A stretch of 64,000 nt of DNA from Hyaloperonospora brassicae (taxonomy: Eukaryota; Oomycota; Peronosporomycetes; Peronosporales; Peronosporaceae): the NCBI GenBank assembly GCA_947650285.1, contig CANTFL010001447.1:1-64000 (forward strand), read 5' to 3'. Positions 33,721 to 45,960 of the stretch are shown here, one piece after another (the stretch's first letter is position 1; each line of letters starts with the position of its first letter). The notes under the pieces were generated by a model, which worked only from the letters and a program-made list of their open reading frames with translations, searched no databases and was not told where the DNA came from. A program made the position numbers and the translations under genes.

Positions 33721-36700
33721 AAGAAATCATGGCGCTAGACGACGTCGCCAAGTCGTTTACCACAATGGCGGACATCCGATCAAGCGGCATCATTGAGGCG
33801 ACATATTCATCAGAAAACGGTAGTCGTCGTCACTAGGGTTGTTCAACCACATCCTGCGTTGAAGGATCTCTTTTTCGATGGTGATTCCAGCAGGAAACGG
33901 GCCAAATCAACTCAGCCGGGCAACACTAAAACACTCGTTGATGGCCTCTCGTCCGCGGCGGCCACACCCGACGCAGCTAAAATGTAACAAAAGTCAAAAT
34001 GCTTTACAGTGCCTTATCGAAGTGGACGACGCAAAGTCATCCCCCAACGGGTGATCAAACCGTACTTTTTGATTGCACATCCCCGATTCGCGGTCTTGGA
34101 CAACGATGATATCACTGGTGACAATGTTGCGGATTCAGCGTTACCTGAAGTGGAGAAGCCGGAGATTAATACCATGGAAATATTCTCCTTCGAAGAGACC
34201 CTTCAAGACCGGTCCCTTTTGGCCGCCGATTTAGCGAAGCTACCATTTTTTGCGCCCAAATCTCCCGGCTATTCCGAGAGCGCCTCAATTGCCTGGTCTT
34301 AATATAAGGAAACGTGACGTTTTGCATTGCATTGTAGACCCCTTCAAGCGAAAGGATTACCGATTGCAGCCTATGTTACACCCATTTGACTCCGAGATTC
34401 TTTCAGTCGCGACCATGGCAACCCGAATCCAGCTACGGGAGGTAAAAACCTTTACTCATGTAAATTGTCTAATCATATCCACCATTCAAGCTCTGTGTGA
34501 CTCGGATTTATCCTACCAAGCATTGCCACTACAGGCGGCAACGCAAGTCTTAAAAGGGGTCAATACACGGACCTACTCCATCTGAGGGATCAATTTCTGC
34601 ACGAAGCTTCCATCGCCACCCTAATTAGTGTCCAGCGCGGCTGGGCGGGAACGAATGTAGTCCAAGCAACAATTTCAATGGTATCTGGAGGAGGTCGCTC
34701 AAAGTCCCTCCAGCCAAACTTCGTCAGTCAGTGTCTACTACGGGGGTGGTTACAAAATGCTTTGCATGGTAGCAAAATTGTTTCGTCACACAGTGTACAT
34801 AATCGCACGGGATGAGCCTGTCACTGGAACCTAACAATCCAGTCTTTACCGCTTTAGCTCACTAACGCGGAGGAACAAGCAAATCGAAATAGGGGATACA
34901 AGTGAACCTGACGGCGGCCGAATGGTTTAATCTCATTGCACGGGACAAGCACCAATTGAAGGGTCAGGCGCCTATAGTGTTATGGTATGCGGGCCATCAG
35001 TATTCGGCCTTGGTTTACACTTGGCTACCGTTGGCTGCTGACAGTCCCGCCGGCGCATCCAGTCCGGACGCCCTCCCCTTGTCACCTCCGTAGATTTCGT
35101 ATGTTGACATGTACGAAGAAACGTACGAGTTGCCAGCCGATATGGGAGTGGACAGCTGCAGAGTCCTCGACGACAGCATGAATGGAGGGATTAACGATTA
35201 CTGGGGTGAAGCACTCCGAAACAATGACACTACCGGGCTAGTAGCGCGCTTTTTCGATCTTCCGGTTCTAAAAAGACTGCAAATCATTTTTCGTCAACTA
35301 TTATATACCGCACAACCGATACAGTACCAAGATTTATTCGGAATTTCCCACCTCCAATGTTCTCAACTGAGTCCAACGGATCAAGATTGCTTGGCCAGGA
35401 TTAGAGTGGCGGATCTAACTACAGGTGATGTTATTTATCTCCTCTCTGACCAACCGATCCCGTCTAGCGTCTTATCGCAGTGGCGTTGTCTTTAGCACGA
35501 GTTTGGTAACCTACGGAAGCCTATCCATGGGGACGTTCTGGCCAGAACCGATCATCAGCAAGGTCTTATGTAGGAGAGGTGAGGACAGTCTCACGACGTT
35601 GGCACATCCTTTACCTGCCGACAGCCTACATGGGAAGATCACCATCTGCATTCCAACCGCTTCGCGTTCTGACTTGGAGACCGGCAGAGTGCTTGTTGCG
35701 TGCCCCAAGGCTGATCCCCGACGCACAAAGTCTACTAGCAATCACGCGCGACAAGCAGGCCGAGTAACAAGTAGCAAACATTGCGCACACGGACATTCCG
35801 CTCCTCAACAATGGAGCGTGGCAGGATATGTGGATGGAGTTTCCGGGTTCGTGACCAGAATCAACTCAATTCCCCTTCCATCTTCCGAGATCAGCAACGA
35901 GTAATGGATGCTTGCCGTACAAGCTGAATTGGATAGGCTGATGACGATGCTGTTCGTTCGCAATGTCGCTAGACGTAGGAAGATAGTACAGAGTACTGTG
36001 CTAAAATGATTTGTCATTTATCTTGTGTTATACATCTACCTACTTTTTTCGTGTGGTCCTTCCTGTCCACTCGATTAGCAAATATTGCGTGTTGTGTCGG
36101 AAAATGTATTCACCTTACGAACACAAAGTCATCGGCCACAATCACCATCGCCGTCCGGCGCACCTCCTGCGCGCTCGTACTTACATCGACACTCCTTTTC
36201 AACAGATGATCCAATCCTTTCCGTACCACCACAAACTAAACATTGACCTCAGCGATGAGGTTATAGCGGCTTGGACCGCCTCGTGGAGACGGGATAGTAT
36301 TCTGCACAGCCTTTAACAATACATCAATCGGGTGACTGACCACGCGAGTAAGACTTGGGTCGATCGGTGGAGGGCGCAGGTACACGCACGAACATCGACC
36401 GGGGTTTTCTTATCCTCACTGATCGAAAGCACCGATGATTATGTTCAGCTCCGGGCGCGGAAATGCAAGAGCGAAGAGCTTTTAGGGCAATGCAACGTCA
36501 GCTACAATTGTTCGTTTAATTGTCGCATCATATGTGCGCCCATCCACAACGCCAGCATAAAAGCGCTAATCGGGACAGCGGCGGAAATCGATGGAGACAT
36601 TTCGACTCGGATACGGCGCCATCTCAAATGCTCCGGGTGAATGAGTACATATCGTCGAGTCTATCCGAGAAAAATATCAGCTGAATGACTGGCGTATCCT

Positions 36701-37003
36701 CAACACGTTCTTCGAGCCATCACTGTCACAAGAGTCTATACAGGAACCTATACACGACTGAGGGCGTTCTACAAAACGAACAGCGTCATCTCTCTCGTCC
36801 TCAGCAGCCACGCCACGATTATTGTATGGAGCATCTAAAAACACAAGAACTATTATACCTCCCTAATTCTTCCCGTACCCATCGCTTCGACCGGACGGCG
36901 CTCTCTCTTTCCATACTTAAAACGTCCGCGGTTCCTAAAGATCGGTTTCGATCTCCTGAATGTATGGCCGGAAAAGGCAATACCATCGTAGTCATCCAAG
37001 TGT

Positions 37004-37631
37004 ATGGAGACTTTAGGAGACTCATATCGCTTTAGATGCTCAGGAAAGCTACAGCTGCGCGATTGTGGATCTCCGCCTACGGGATGCAGCACATTACAGA
37101 AGCGTGAGCGGCGACAAATGGGGGAGATCTTGTTTCACCCTAGGCATCGGTACGTATGTCAGCTTTGGCACCTGAAACTATTGTTCAAACAGGTCATCGC
37201 GCTTGTGGTGGACGACCGCCTTATCATTAACGTATATGCTACCAATGATCACCAGGAACGTGAAGTTTCTTTTGAGAACCTGCAGCAGTGGCTCTGGCCA
37301 CAGCTCGACGTTGTCTTCGTTGGCAATTTCCATTGCGTTCAATGTGTCCAATAAGACCGACTGGGAAGGAGACGATTAGGCAGACCGGAGAGCCCAGCTT
37401 TAAAAATAGTGATTACAATTATACCTCGAGGACTCACAGACACTAGTATCTTCGGGCCTTAAAGATGACGACGTGAAACCGACGGGCCACTTTACTTATT
37501 GAACTCACGATCCACCAGTCGCATCGATCGCTTCTACGTATGCAAAACTTGGACGTTGAATGTACAGCACGTGCAAGTGCGTCTTCCGGTTTGTCTCTTC
37601 GATCATCAACAACTAACGTTACATGCGGCAC
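37004..37631 (+). pseudogene. LINE APE-type endonuclease, C-terminal half (copy C)
   Basis: The frame near 37190-37354 reads RLIINVYATNDHQEREVSFE and ends LDVVFVGNFHCVQ. The expected GDFN box has become GNFH, so two catalytic residues are changed. After a break, STSRIDRFYV and LFDHQQLTLHA (about 37510-37620) correspond to the SRIDRIYVS and SDH-type motifs that end this endonuclease fold. Confidence 0.7.
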
Positions 37632-38186
37632 CCAACAGCCCGCCTAAGCGTCAATGGGACATCCTTCAACCCGTGGGATTTCCCATCCGCACGTCGACGC
37701 CTGCCTAAGTCCACGGACACTTCGTGGACGAGTAAATACGAGTGGAAGTCGGACACAACGCAGACTCACGGTCATGGGATTAAGCCGTATGAAATTTGGC
37801 GCTAGTATCAAGCGCATAAGGTAAAGCGGCAATCAACGGGTGCGCCGAATGCTTAATCGTTTCCAGTTACAAGCGCGAATATGTATTCTTAGCCGACGGG
37901 CCGTCCTTCAGACAATTCAAGACGATCTTTGTACAAACAGACCATCCGTCAAGGCTTACGCTCAGAACGGATCTACGAAAAGGCCAAACTATTTCGAGAC
38001 TGCTTCGGCTTTACGGACAGCCTTTTTGACATGAGAAAACAATCGCGAACCACTTCTCATCCTATTAGAGCCCATTTTTCATGTTATCACAACACCGTTC
38101 CGGAAACGACTTTGCGTCAGGTCTTACGCGACTATATCACCATGCTGTTCGGTTGAGTTCTTTCAATAGTCGATAAAGCACGGCTT

Positions 38187-38582
38187 GTGGATATAATCTC
38201 GCTCTCTGAAGTAATTACTGCCATTACAGCGCTGGACAGGCATAAAGCCTTGGGGCCAGATGGGCTGAACAACGACTTCGTTAAAATATTTTCAAACACT
38301 TCTGGCACCAGCACTTGTTACGATCGGCAACAAGCTCTTACAAGGTCGGACCCCTCCTTGTTCTTTTCTAGAAGGTCTGATCACCCCTCTGTGCAAGACG
38401 GGTGATTCTATGGATGCTATCGATTACAGGCCCATAGCGCTGCTACAAGAAGGCTACAAAATAGTTTCTACGGTGATCTCGCATCATGTACAGGAATTCA
38501 TTGGCGTTCGATTCAGGACGCATAACAGGGTTTTGGCGACGGCAGATAGATATTTAAGCGTGTCGATGATGATGGCCCATAT
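38187..38582 (+). pseudogene. LINE reverse transcriptase, upstream half (copy C)
   Basis: The frame at 38187 contains ALDRHKALGPDGLNNDF, the conserved K-x-GPDG-L/I-x2-DF motif at the start of non-LTR RT. A second frame from 38410 has DYRPIALLQEGYKIVSTVIS (the RPISLL-x-YKI motif). It ends at MMMAH where the Copia LTR begins at 38583. Confidence 0.8.
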
Positions 38583-38929
38583 TGTTGAAAAGTCGCTTGA
38601 GCGGTGGAATGCAAAAAGCAAAGTGAATACATGTAGGTCCTTGGTTCGCAACTTCTTTTGCTACTCTAAGCCTAATGGATTCTTCGACTGCACTACAGTA
38701 ATCGACGCCACGCGCATTACTCGTTGAATAGTCGCGCATGAGTAATCTACTCTATACGCATTACTCATCAGATAGTCAGACATGAGTAATCTACTCTATA
38801 CACATTACTCATCAGATAGCCGGACATGAGTAATCCACACTACTGATATTACTCATGGGATAGGCGCACGTTTAGTTGCCAGATTGTACCTTTCGTTTGT
38901 CGCTCGCTGGACGAGGCGCATCTTCAACA
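38583..38929. repeat. Copia LTR (3' LTR of the minus-strand element)
   Basis: It pairs with 43161-43510. It holds an alternating array of ATTACTCAT and ATGAGTAAT at 38716-38856 and the TGCTACTCTAAGCCT box at 38659-38673. Confidence 0.92.
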
Positions 38930-40564
38930 ATACTCCCACTCGACTCGGAAGCGATCTGAATACCCAATCGTGTGCGCAAAGCGTCGGACTGCACGGCGGT
39001 GATTGTTTTGGTCATGGGATCTGCGAGCATGTCGTGCGTGGGGCAATACTCCAATTTCACTTGACCATCCTCGGCTTTCTCGCGCACAAAGTGATAGCGA
39101 ATATTAATGTGCTTGGTGCGCTTGTGGAACTCAGTGGTTCTTGGCCAAGGCTATCGCTACTTGGTTGTCTTCATATGCCTTTATGGATCCGTTTCCTGCT
39201 TCTTCAATAAGCTCGCGCATGATGGCCTTGAGCCACACTGCTTCTTGAGCTGCTTCTGACAGTGCCATGTACTAGGCATCCGTCGACGAGAGAGCCACAG
39301 TGCGCTGCTTCTTGCTACGCTAACTGATGCAGCCGCCGTTAAGCACAAATACGTACCCACTAGTGCTGCATCGAGACTCGATATCTCCTGCCCAGTCGGC
39401 ATCCGCGTACCCGACCAGCTCGCCGTCGCTGGACCCTGAGAAGCAAATGCTGTGTGACAAGGTTGCTTGTAGATACCGAAAAACGTGCTTTAGCGCTTGC
39501 CTGTGAGTAGGAAACGGATCAGCGGTGAACTGGCTTAGCGTTCCCACAGCTGCGGCGAGATCTGGACGGGTGCCGACCATCAGGTACATTAGTGCACCGA
39601 CCGCACTGCGGTATGGTAAGTCCTTCATGGTTTCATAGTGCTTGCAACAACCTTTGCAAATGACCTTGGTCAGCTTCAGTCCAGGTACTTGTGGTGTTTT
39701 CACAGGTTTACAATTTCGCATGCCGAACTTAGTCAAGATCGACTGCACAAAATTGGTCTGTCGCATCGACACATCGCGTGACTTGGCGTCGTGCTCGACT
39801 TCCATGCCAAGGCAGAACTTGAGTTCACCGAGGTCGGACATCTCGGACAGATAACTCAGAGCACTCTTGGTAGATGCACAGTAGGTTCATGTCGTTGCTT
39901 GCGAGGATGAGGTCGTCGTCGTAGATCACCACAAACATCATAGTCGAGCCATCACGCTTGACGTACACGCAGTGGTACATCTCGCACTTAGTGAAACCGA
40001 TCTTGCGCATGTAAATCATCGATTGTCTGGTTCCGCATACGAGGCGACTGTTTGAGTCCGTACAACGCTCGCTTGAGCTTGCAAACATGATCTGGGCGGC
40101 TGGAGTCAACGAAACCTTCGGGTTGCTTCATGTACTTTAAGTAGTCCGTTGAGGAACGCCGTCTTGACATCCATCTAGTGCAACACAAGGTTGTACTGTG
40201 CCGCGAAACTCAAGATCATTTGAATCGACGTAAATTTGGCCACTGGCGCGAATGTTTCTTCGAAGTCCACGCTGTATTTCTGCAGGAATCCTTTCGCTAC
40301 CAGACGCGCCTTTTAACGCTCAATATGACCTTCGGCTGTTTCCTTTACCTTAAACACCCACTTGCTGCTGATGGCTTTGCGACCGCGTGGCAGGGGTACA
40401 AGTTCCCAGGTCTTGTTCGTGGTCAGAGACTCGAACTCAGACTCACACGCTTCCTTCCATTTGGTTGCGTCGCTGGATTCCATAGCTGACACGAACAATG
40501 TCGGTAAATCTCCTACTGGAACTACGACGTAAGCATATGCTTCTGGTTCGACGTTATTCGTCAA
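38872..40564 (-). pseudogene. Copia reverse transcriptase and RNase H, frameshifted
   Basis: Frames from right to left carry WVFKVKETAEGHIER (40313-40564), then [15 protein letters not shown] (within 39825-40109; the YVDD active-site box reads YDDD), then [34 protein letters not shown] and YADADWAGD (39320-39841), and finally VKLEYCPTHDMLADPMTK (38872-39087). These are the usual RT and RNase H landmarks of a Copia polyprotein in order. At least four frame breaks separate them. Confidence 0.85.
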
Positions 40565-41407
40565 TTGATCTGAGCAGGGCTAACAGGTCGTCGAGGGGTG
40601 TTCTGGGGTCGTGTGCTTGTGATTTGCTTGTTCCGTTTGTGTGACCTACGCGTCCGTACCGTTTCTCAACTGGCGGCTGGGAAAGATTCTCGAGAGAGTG
40701 CGTCCGCGTATGGCGCTTGGACCCTGGGGTGTAGGCGACATTTGATTGCTAAGGTGCGTGCGGTTGCTGATGGTGCTGACTTTGATGCCACTGCGGTCTA
40801 CTCGATGCTTTGAGTCAGTGCAGATGGTTGCTCGACTGGCTGTTCTTCCATATCTTTATTGTTGGCGTGATCGTAGGAGTCGCTAATCGCCTTCGCTAGT
40901 AGGATCGTCACGTTCGTCACGGAACTCGACCGGCTAGGTGGTGACTGGTTCACGCTTCCCGTTGTCGAACGTGTCTTCCATGGACTGCGCATCGCGACTC
41001 ACAATAATCCGACACGTTGATATATCTTCGAAACGATATGCCTTCTCGTGGTCCGAGTATCCGAGGAATCGGCACAAACTTGATCTCGGGTCCAAACCTT
41101 GAATGCTTCTCTTTGGGAAGCGTGGACGTAGGCATGGCAACCGAACACCTTGAGGTTGGCGAGCAGCGGCTTCTTCTTCGTCCATTCTTCATACGAGTGA
41201 ATTATGCGGATCTTAGTCGCGGGTCGGTAGACGATTGCGAAGAAATTGTGCAGTAATCATTGCTTCGACCCAGTACTTGTTGGGCAACCCAGCGTATTCG
41301 AGCATGCACCGAGCATCCTCGACTAAAGTTCGATTCATCCGTTCGGCAACGCCATTCAACTCCGGAGTGTATTGAGGCTTGAACTTCTGGATGATGCCTC
41401 GGTCGGC

Positions 41408-42581
41408 TCAGAACTTGGCAAACTTAGTCGACTTGTACTCGCCACCGTTGTCGCTTCGAAGTACCTTGATCCGACTGCCGGTCTGGTTTTCCACCAACTT
41501 TACAAATAAGACGAGCTTGTCGAGGACTTCTGACTTGTTCCGTAGCAGATTCACCGCGCAAATTTGAGACTTATCATCGATTAACGTTACGAAGTACCTC
41601 ATGCCACCAAATGTCGGGGTCCTCATGGGGCCGCACACATCGCTGTGTACGACTTTCGAAAGTGTCTTGACTCGATCCGTCGTAGCCGACTGGAACTGTA
41701 CGCGAGTCTGCTTGCCGAGCGCACATCCGCCACATAGCTCCCACTTCTTCACTGACCCGATATCGAGTCCGTCATCAAGGTTCTTCTTCACTATGGCTTC
41801 AAGTCCTCCACAGCCGATATGACCGAGTCGAAGATGCCAAAGGTACGACTTGGGAGCCACATCATCTTGAGTCGCGCTTGCCATGTTCACATTCTTGATT
41901 GGTAGTGGGGTCATGTTGAGCTTGAACAGACCTTTACCGACTCGAGTATCGATATTCCACTTGGACACCCTTGAGTTGCACTGTGCAGCCATTTTTGTCA
42001 AAGGTGACAGGCGTGACATCCTTGGTGAAGCGTCCAACTGAGAACAAGTTGCGGCTGAGCTTCGGGATGTGCCACACGCTTGTGAGCACACCTTTCTTCG
42101 TGCCGCTTGGAGTCTTCATTGACATCACAATGTCGCCAATACCGATCGCTTGAACGACCCCGTCATCGGCGAGATGCACGTCGATTGGGTCGATCTTCTT
42201 GTAGTGTTTCATGAAGACCTTGGTGTGCGACATATGCTGAGTCGCGTCAGAGTCGATCAACCACGCTGAGGCTGAGTTCGACTTGTCTTTGGCCTTCTCA
42301 ACCAAGAACAGATACTCTTCGGGGTCCTCATTTCGCACAACATTCGCACGCTGGAATCGTTGTCGAGGGATTCTTATGTTTTCTTGGATCCGCGAGGGAC
42401 ACTCCGCGATCCAATGACCCATTTTTCCGCAGTGGTTGCAGGCGCCAATCTTCTTCTGCTGGCCGTCCACTGCGCTTCTTGTCGTCTTGACATGAACGCT
42501 TGTCCAGCCACGGCTCCGTCGCCGCCTTGCTCCTTGCGCTTCATGTCTTCGTGTAAAAGCCGAGACGTCACGAGTTCCCAC
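41408..42581 (-). pseudogene. Copia gag zinc knuckle, protease and integrase
   Basis: The frame 42581-41934 has CNHCGKMGHWIAEC (an intact C-x2-C-x4-H-x4-C knuckle), then SAWLIDSDATQHMSH, the protease active site with DSG changed to DSD. The frame 42091-41408 has the integrase zinc region (LRLGHIGCGGLEAIVKK with CGGCALGKQ), then VVHSDVCGPM and VLRSDNGGEY with two catalytic aspartates, and stops at FAKF. More integrase is readable further left (40934-41185). Confidence 0.85.
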
Positions 42582-43102
42582 GTCAGTGTGTCGGCACGCG
42601 ACTCCAACGCCGTGATCAGGAACTGGTACGAGTCGCTCAGACTTCCAAGAAGCGTGATCACCAAGTCGTCCTCACTAACCGGAGCACCGACCGCGTCGAG
42701 TTGCTCCGCCAGCAGTCTTGATCTTGTTAATATGCGCGAGCACATCATCACCTTCTTCCATCATAGTCGTGAAGAAACGACGACGAAGAAAGAGCTTGTT
42801 GGCCAGACTCTTCTTCTCGAAGTGTCTCTTCCAGTCTTGACCATGCATCGTTCGCACCACTGGCCGATCGAACCAACGGTAGCTGCGAGTCTTCCATCGC
42901 GAGACAGATCATCGCTAACGCCTTCCGAGACTTCTTCTTGAACACCGCTTGGTTCGTCAAATCGCTGGCACTGTTCCAGCTTGACCTCTCCGCTGACGAC
43001 TTCCCAGACATCGCGTTCTTCGAGCACCATCTGCATCTTGAACTTCCACGTGTGGAAGTTGGTTCCGTCGAACTTGTTGATGCGAGCTGGGATCGGATCC
43101 AT
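42374..43102 (-). pseudogene. Copia Gag, N-terminal part
   Basis: ATG 43102 opens MDPIPARINKFDGTNFHTWK, the usual start of Copia Gag (DGTNF-x-WK). After frame changes near 43000-42800 the frame goes on with KKSLANKLFLRRRFFTTMME and VSEDDLVITLLGSLSDSYQF, the UBN2/RVT-type gag core. It is joined to the zinc knuckle at about 42440 by a further frame change. Confidence 0.85.
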
Positions 43103-43160
43103 GGCGAAAGCTGGGGAGGCGTTGAGGCGGGGGCAAGTTGCAGAGCTTGGGCTCATAACC

Positions 43161-43510
43161 TGTTGAAAAGGTCGCTTTGTAGTGGTGGAATGCAAAATGC
43201 AAAGTGAATAGATTTAGGTCCTTAGTTCGCAACTTCTTTTGCTACTCTAAGCCTAATGGATTCTTCGACTACACAACAGTAATCGACGCCACGCGCATTA
43301 CTCGTTGAATAGTCGCGCATGAGTAATCTACTCTATACGCATTACTCATCAGATAGTCAGACATGAGTAATCTACTCGATACACATTACTCATCAGATAG
43401 CCGGACATGAGTAATCCACACTACTGGTATTACTCATGGGATAGGCGCACGTTTAGTTGCCAGATTATACCTTTCGTTTGTCGCTCGATGGACGAGGCGC
43501 ATCTTCAACA
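43161..43510. repeat. Copia LTR (5' LTR of the minus-strand element)
   Basis: It carries TTAGGTCCTTAGTTC at 43214-43228 and TGCTACTCTAAGCCT at 43240-43254, matching the Gypsy LTR at 21651. It is about 95 percent identical to 38583-38929 by eye. Confidence 0.92.
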
Positions 43511-43518
43511 AGACATAT

Positions 43519-44430
43519 AAAGTCGGTGGAACATGAACCGGATCTAGACGCATTATCTAGCAGAGCCATTTTGCTCCTCGACTGTCGAAATGCTTACGAT
43601 ACTGTATCGCCTAAATTTTTAATCGAAGTTATGCGGGCGTTCGGGTTTGATGGCTCTTTTATAACGATGGTTTAACATAAACACACCAACACAATGGCGA
43701 GATTAATCGTAAATGGCATTCTTTCCGACCCCATCTCTGTTCGTTCATGAATTCTACAGGGTTATCAGCTGGCGCCACTCCTCTTCCTTCTAATTGCCGA
43801 GACCCTGGCCATCGCATGTTGCAAGCGTCCAAGTTTCAAGAGCTTTGTCACTCCCAATTTCCCGACCATGAAAATATATTTTCAGCTTGTGTCGATGACT
43901 TAACAGTCTTTGTCCAGCGATTGGATCAACTCCTATACGTCATTAATATTGTTTACCGGTTAGGCGAGCCGTCAGGGCTCTGTGTTTCGCCGACGATGAT
44001 TGTACTTATCTTCCTTAATACAACGGTAAATCTTACGGATTATGCCAAGTCCCAGTGCTCCAACACGGCAATACTACTCGGTATTCTGGCGTGTTAAGTG
44101 GAAACGGGTGGCCTGGTGGGGGTCATCGGGCACTACGCGTACGGAACATCAGGAAGCGCTAAGCGAAGTTGGCTACCATCTCTTTGAGTGTGGTCGTAAG
44201 GAATTTAAGAGTAAATTCTGTTATTCTGCCTGCAGTGTTATTCACCTTGGCCGTCTTTGGGTTTCCCCACCAGGCCAGGGGCAAACTACATATCCTACAG
44301 ATCCCATTTCTGTGGAATCATTCAACTTCTACATACCGAGGTCGCCACGAAATGAATCCGGGACTGCTTTACACCCCGCGGGCAGCAGTTATGGTTGGGC
44401 CTATCTCCATTGACGTCGCTGTACGTACAC
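43519..44430 (+). pseudogene. LINE reverse transcriptase, downstream half (copy C)
   Basis: After the Copia element the RT frame resumes with AILLLDCRNAYDTVSPKFL (motif A) and then LAPLLFLLIAETLAIA in another frame. The FADD-type box is seen only as FSACVDDLTVFV (CVDD). At 44169-44438 the sequence VNSVILPAVLFTLAVFGFP and HEMNPGLLYTPRAAVMVGP match the post-RT region of copy B. Confidence 0.8.
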
Positions 44431-44434
44431 AAAA

Positions 44435-45960
44435 TTGAAGCATCCCATGCAGTGGCTCATACGGCGACCGGACCGTTTTTTTCCAGGCGTGGCTAGGATT
44501 GACATTCAAGCAGCACGCCTCCTCCGAGACGTGGACTTTATCTTCGGCTTTATTCGGCCGTGGGGTAGCACCGAAGATCCTGGTCCGCAGCCGGGCATCA
44601 GCACCAAATTATGCTCGTGCCTAGCACCCCAGAGGTAGAACAGGGAGATGTTTAAACAGCATCAACGGAACTCACTACAGCATCTGAAGCAGAACCTCGT
44701 TGCCACGCGAACGGGATAGACTCTATTGCTGCAGTATCACGACGCCATCCGACCCTTATGGAAACATTCAAGCCAGAACACACGACGTTTTAATAGAATT
44801 ACCGTTGAGATGTAAATTTGTGGATCGTGGATGAAAACGGTCGAACCCTCTCTACGAAGGTGTACTCTTTGTTGCGACCGTGTTCCCTTGCGGGATTACG
44901 AATCACTTGTGTGACGGTATTAAATTACCAGGTCACACTTTCCAGTGCGGTTTTGAAAAAGTTCCACACGATCCCAAAATTGTGCCGGCGGGCTACCGAA
45001 ATTATAGCAGCTAGCCTTCATCTACCGGTGGCAGGGACAATGAATATTCTATCGCAGCTTAATCTACGTCAGAGACCGGAAGCGCTTCACGGGTATACAT
45101 GGAACCTTCGTAGACCTTTCGTGGCTTGTGAGCTTATCCAATAACCAGTAGCAGGTGGGGGGTGTCATACGCGATCCTTCACCAGACACCTTACGGCATT
45201 CACTGGGTCATACACCGTGTTTCAGGAGTTCTTCCGACCGTCTAATTGAAGTTGCGTCGCTTTCAAGAGCGGAATCACGATTAAGCTTTTGTTTTCGTGG
45301 CACATCTATGACTCTTCCGATTTCCCTGGTGTTTAAACCCTACTACCAACAAAAGCGCGCTAGCGAGGCTTGACAACGACAACATTTTCTTTAAGCGAAA
45401 CAATAGATATGCCTAGCGTTGACGGATGTGATCCAGCGCCTTCAAACGCGAGTCAACGCGCCCGACGGGGCTAAATTCTCACCTAACTAAATACGACGCA
45501 GCTATGGGATGACAGGCATGCCTTGGCGGACTTCCAGGTGTGAGTCTGATAACGTGTTGCTACCTATCAATTAAATCTTTACTTTCCAGGTCGACGAACA
45601 GACTCAACTTGCACACGTCATATGGCTTGTCGTGGACAGGATGAAGGCACTATTCATATTTTTTAATACTGAGAGGGGGCGGCCAAGTGTTATGCGTATA
45701 TAGTGGATTATCGAGCCCGGTAGGAGGTCAACTCCGCTCAAATTACACGATTACAAATCATATGTGTTATCTAGAACAGAACCAGAGCTACCATCAAGCG
45801 TCCGGGCAGAGATGGGGCGTCTGTTATCGAAACGAAGGAGGCTATGCGCAAGGCTTGGGTACGAATATGGTGGATGTCCTGTTTAATCTGCTTCGCCGTT
45901 CTATGGACACAGCGCAACCGGTGGGTGAACAAGCTTGAGGGGACGACCGCCGACCAAGCG
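44435..45960 (+). pseudogene. LINE C-terminal region (copy C)
   Basis: Short frames at 44435-44638 and 44818-45144 are collinear with the C-terminal part of other LINE copies. Near 45850-45960 one frame reads AWVRIWWMSCLICFAVLWTQ followed by RNRWVNKLEG, corresponding to WKQIWHILATICKTTLW in copy A. Stops and frameshifts are frequent and the zinc motif is not clearly readable. Confidence 0.6.

Larger units (their letters stand above)
38583..43510 (-). mobile_element. Copia retrotransposon nested in LINE copy C
   Basis: The element has LTRs of 347 bp (38583-38929) and 350 bp (43161-43510), each bounded by TGTTGA and TCAACA. About a dozen substitutions and a few small indels separate them. Minus-strand features are a purine tract GAGTGGGAGTAT before the 3' LTR (38930 side) and a primer-binding site GGTTATGAGCCCA directly inside the 5' LTR (43148-43160), complementary to the anticodon stem-loop of initiator tRNA-Met. 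CATAT occurs at 38578-38582 and 43514-43518, the second copy offset by three bases (AGA). Gag, protease, integrase, RT and RNase H are all recognisable but frameshifted. Confidence 0.92.
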
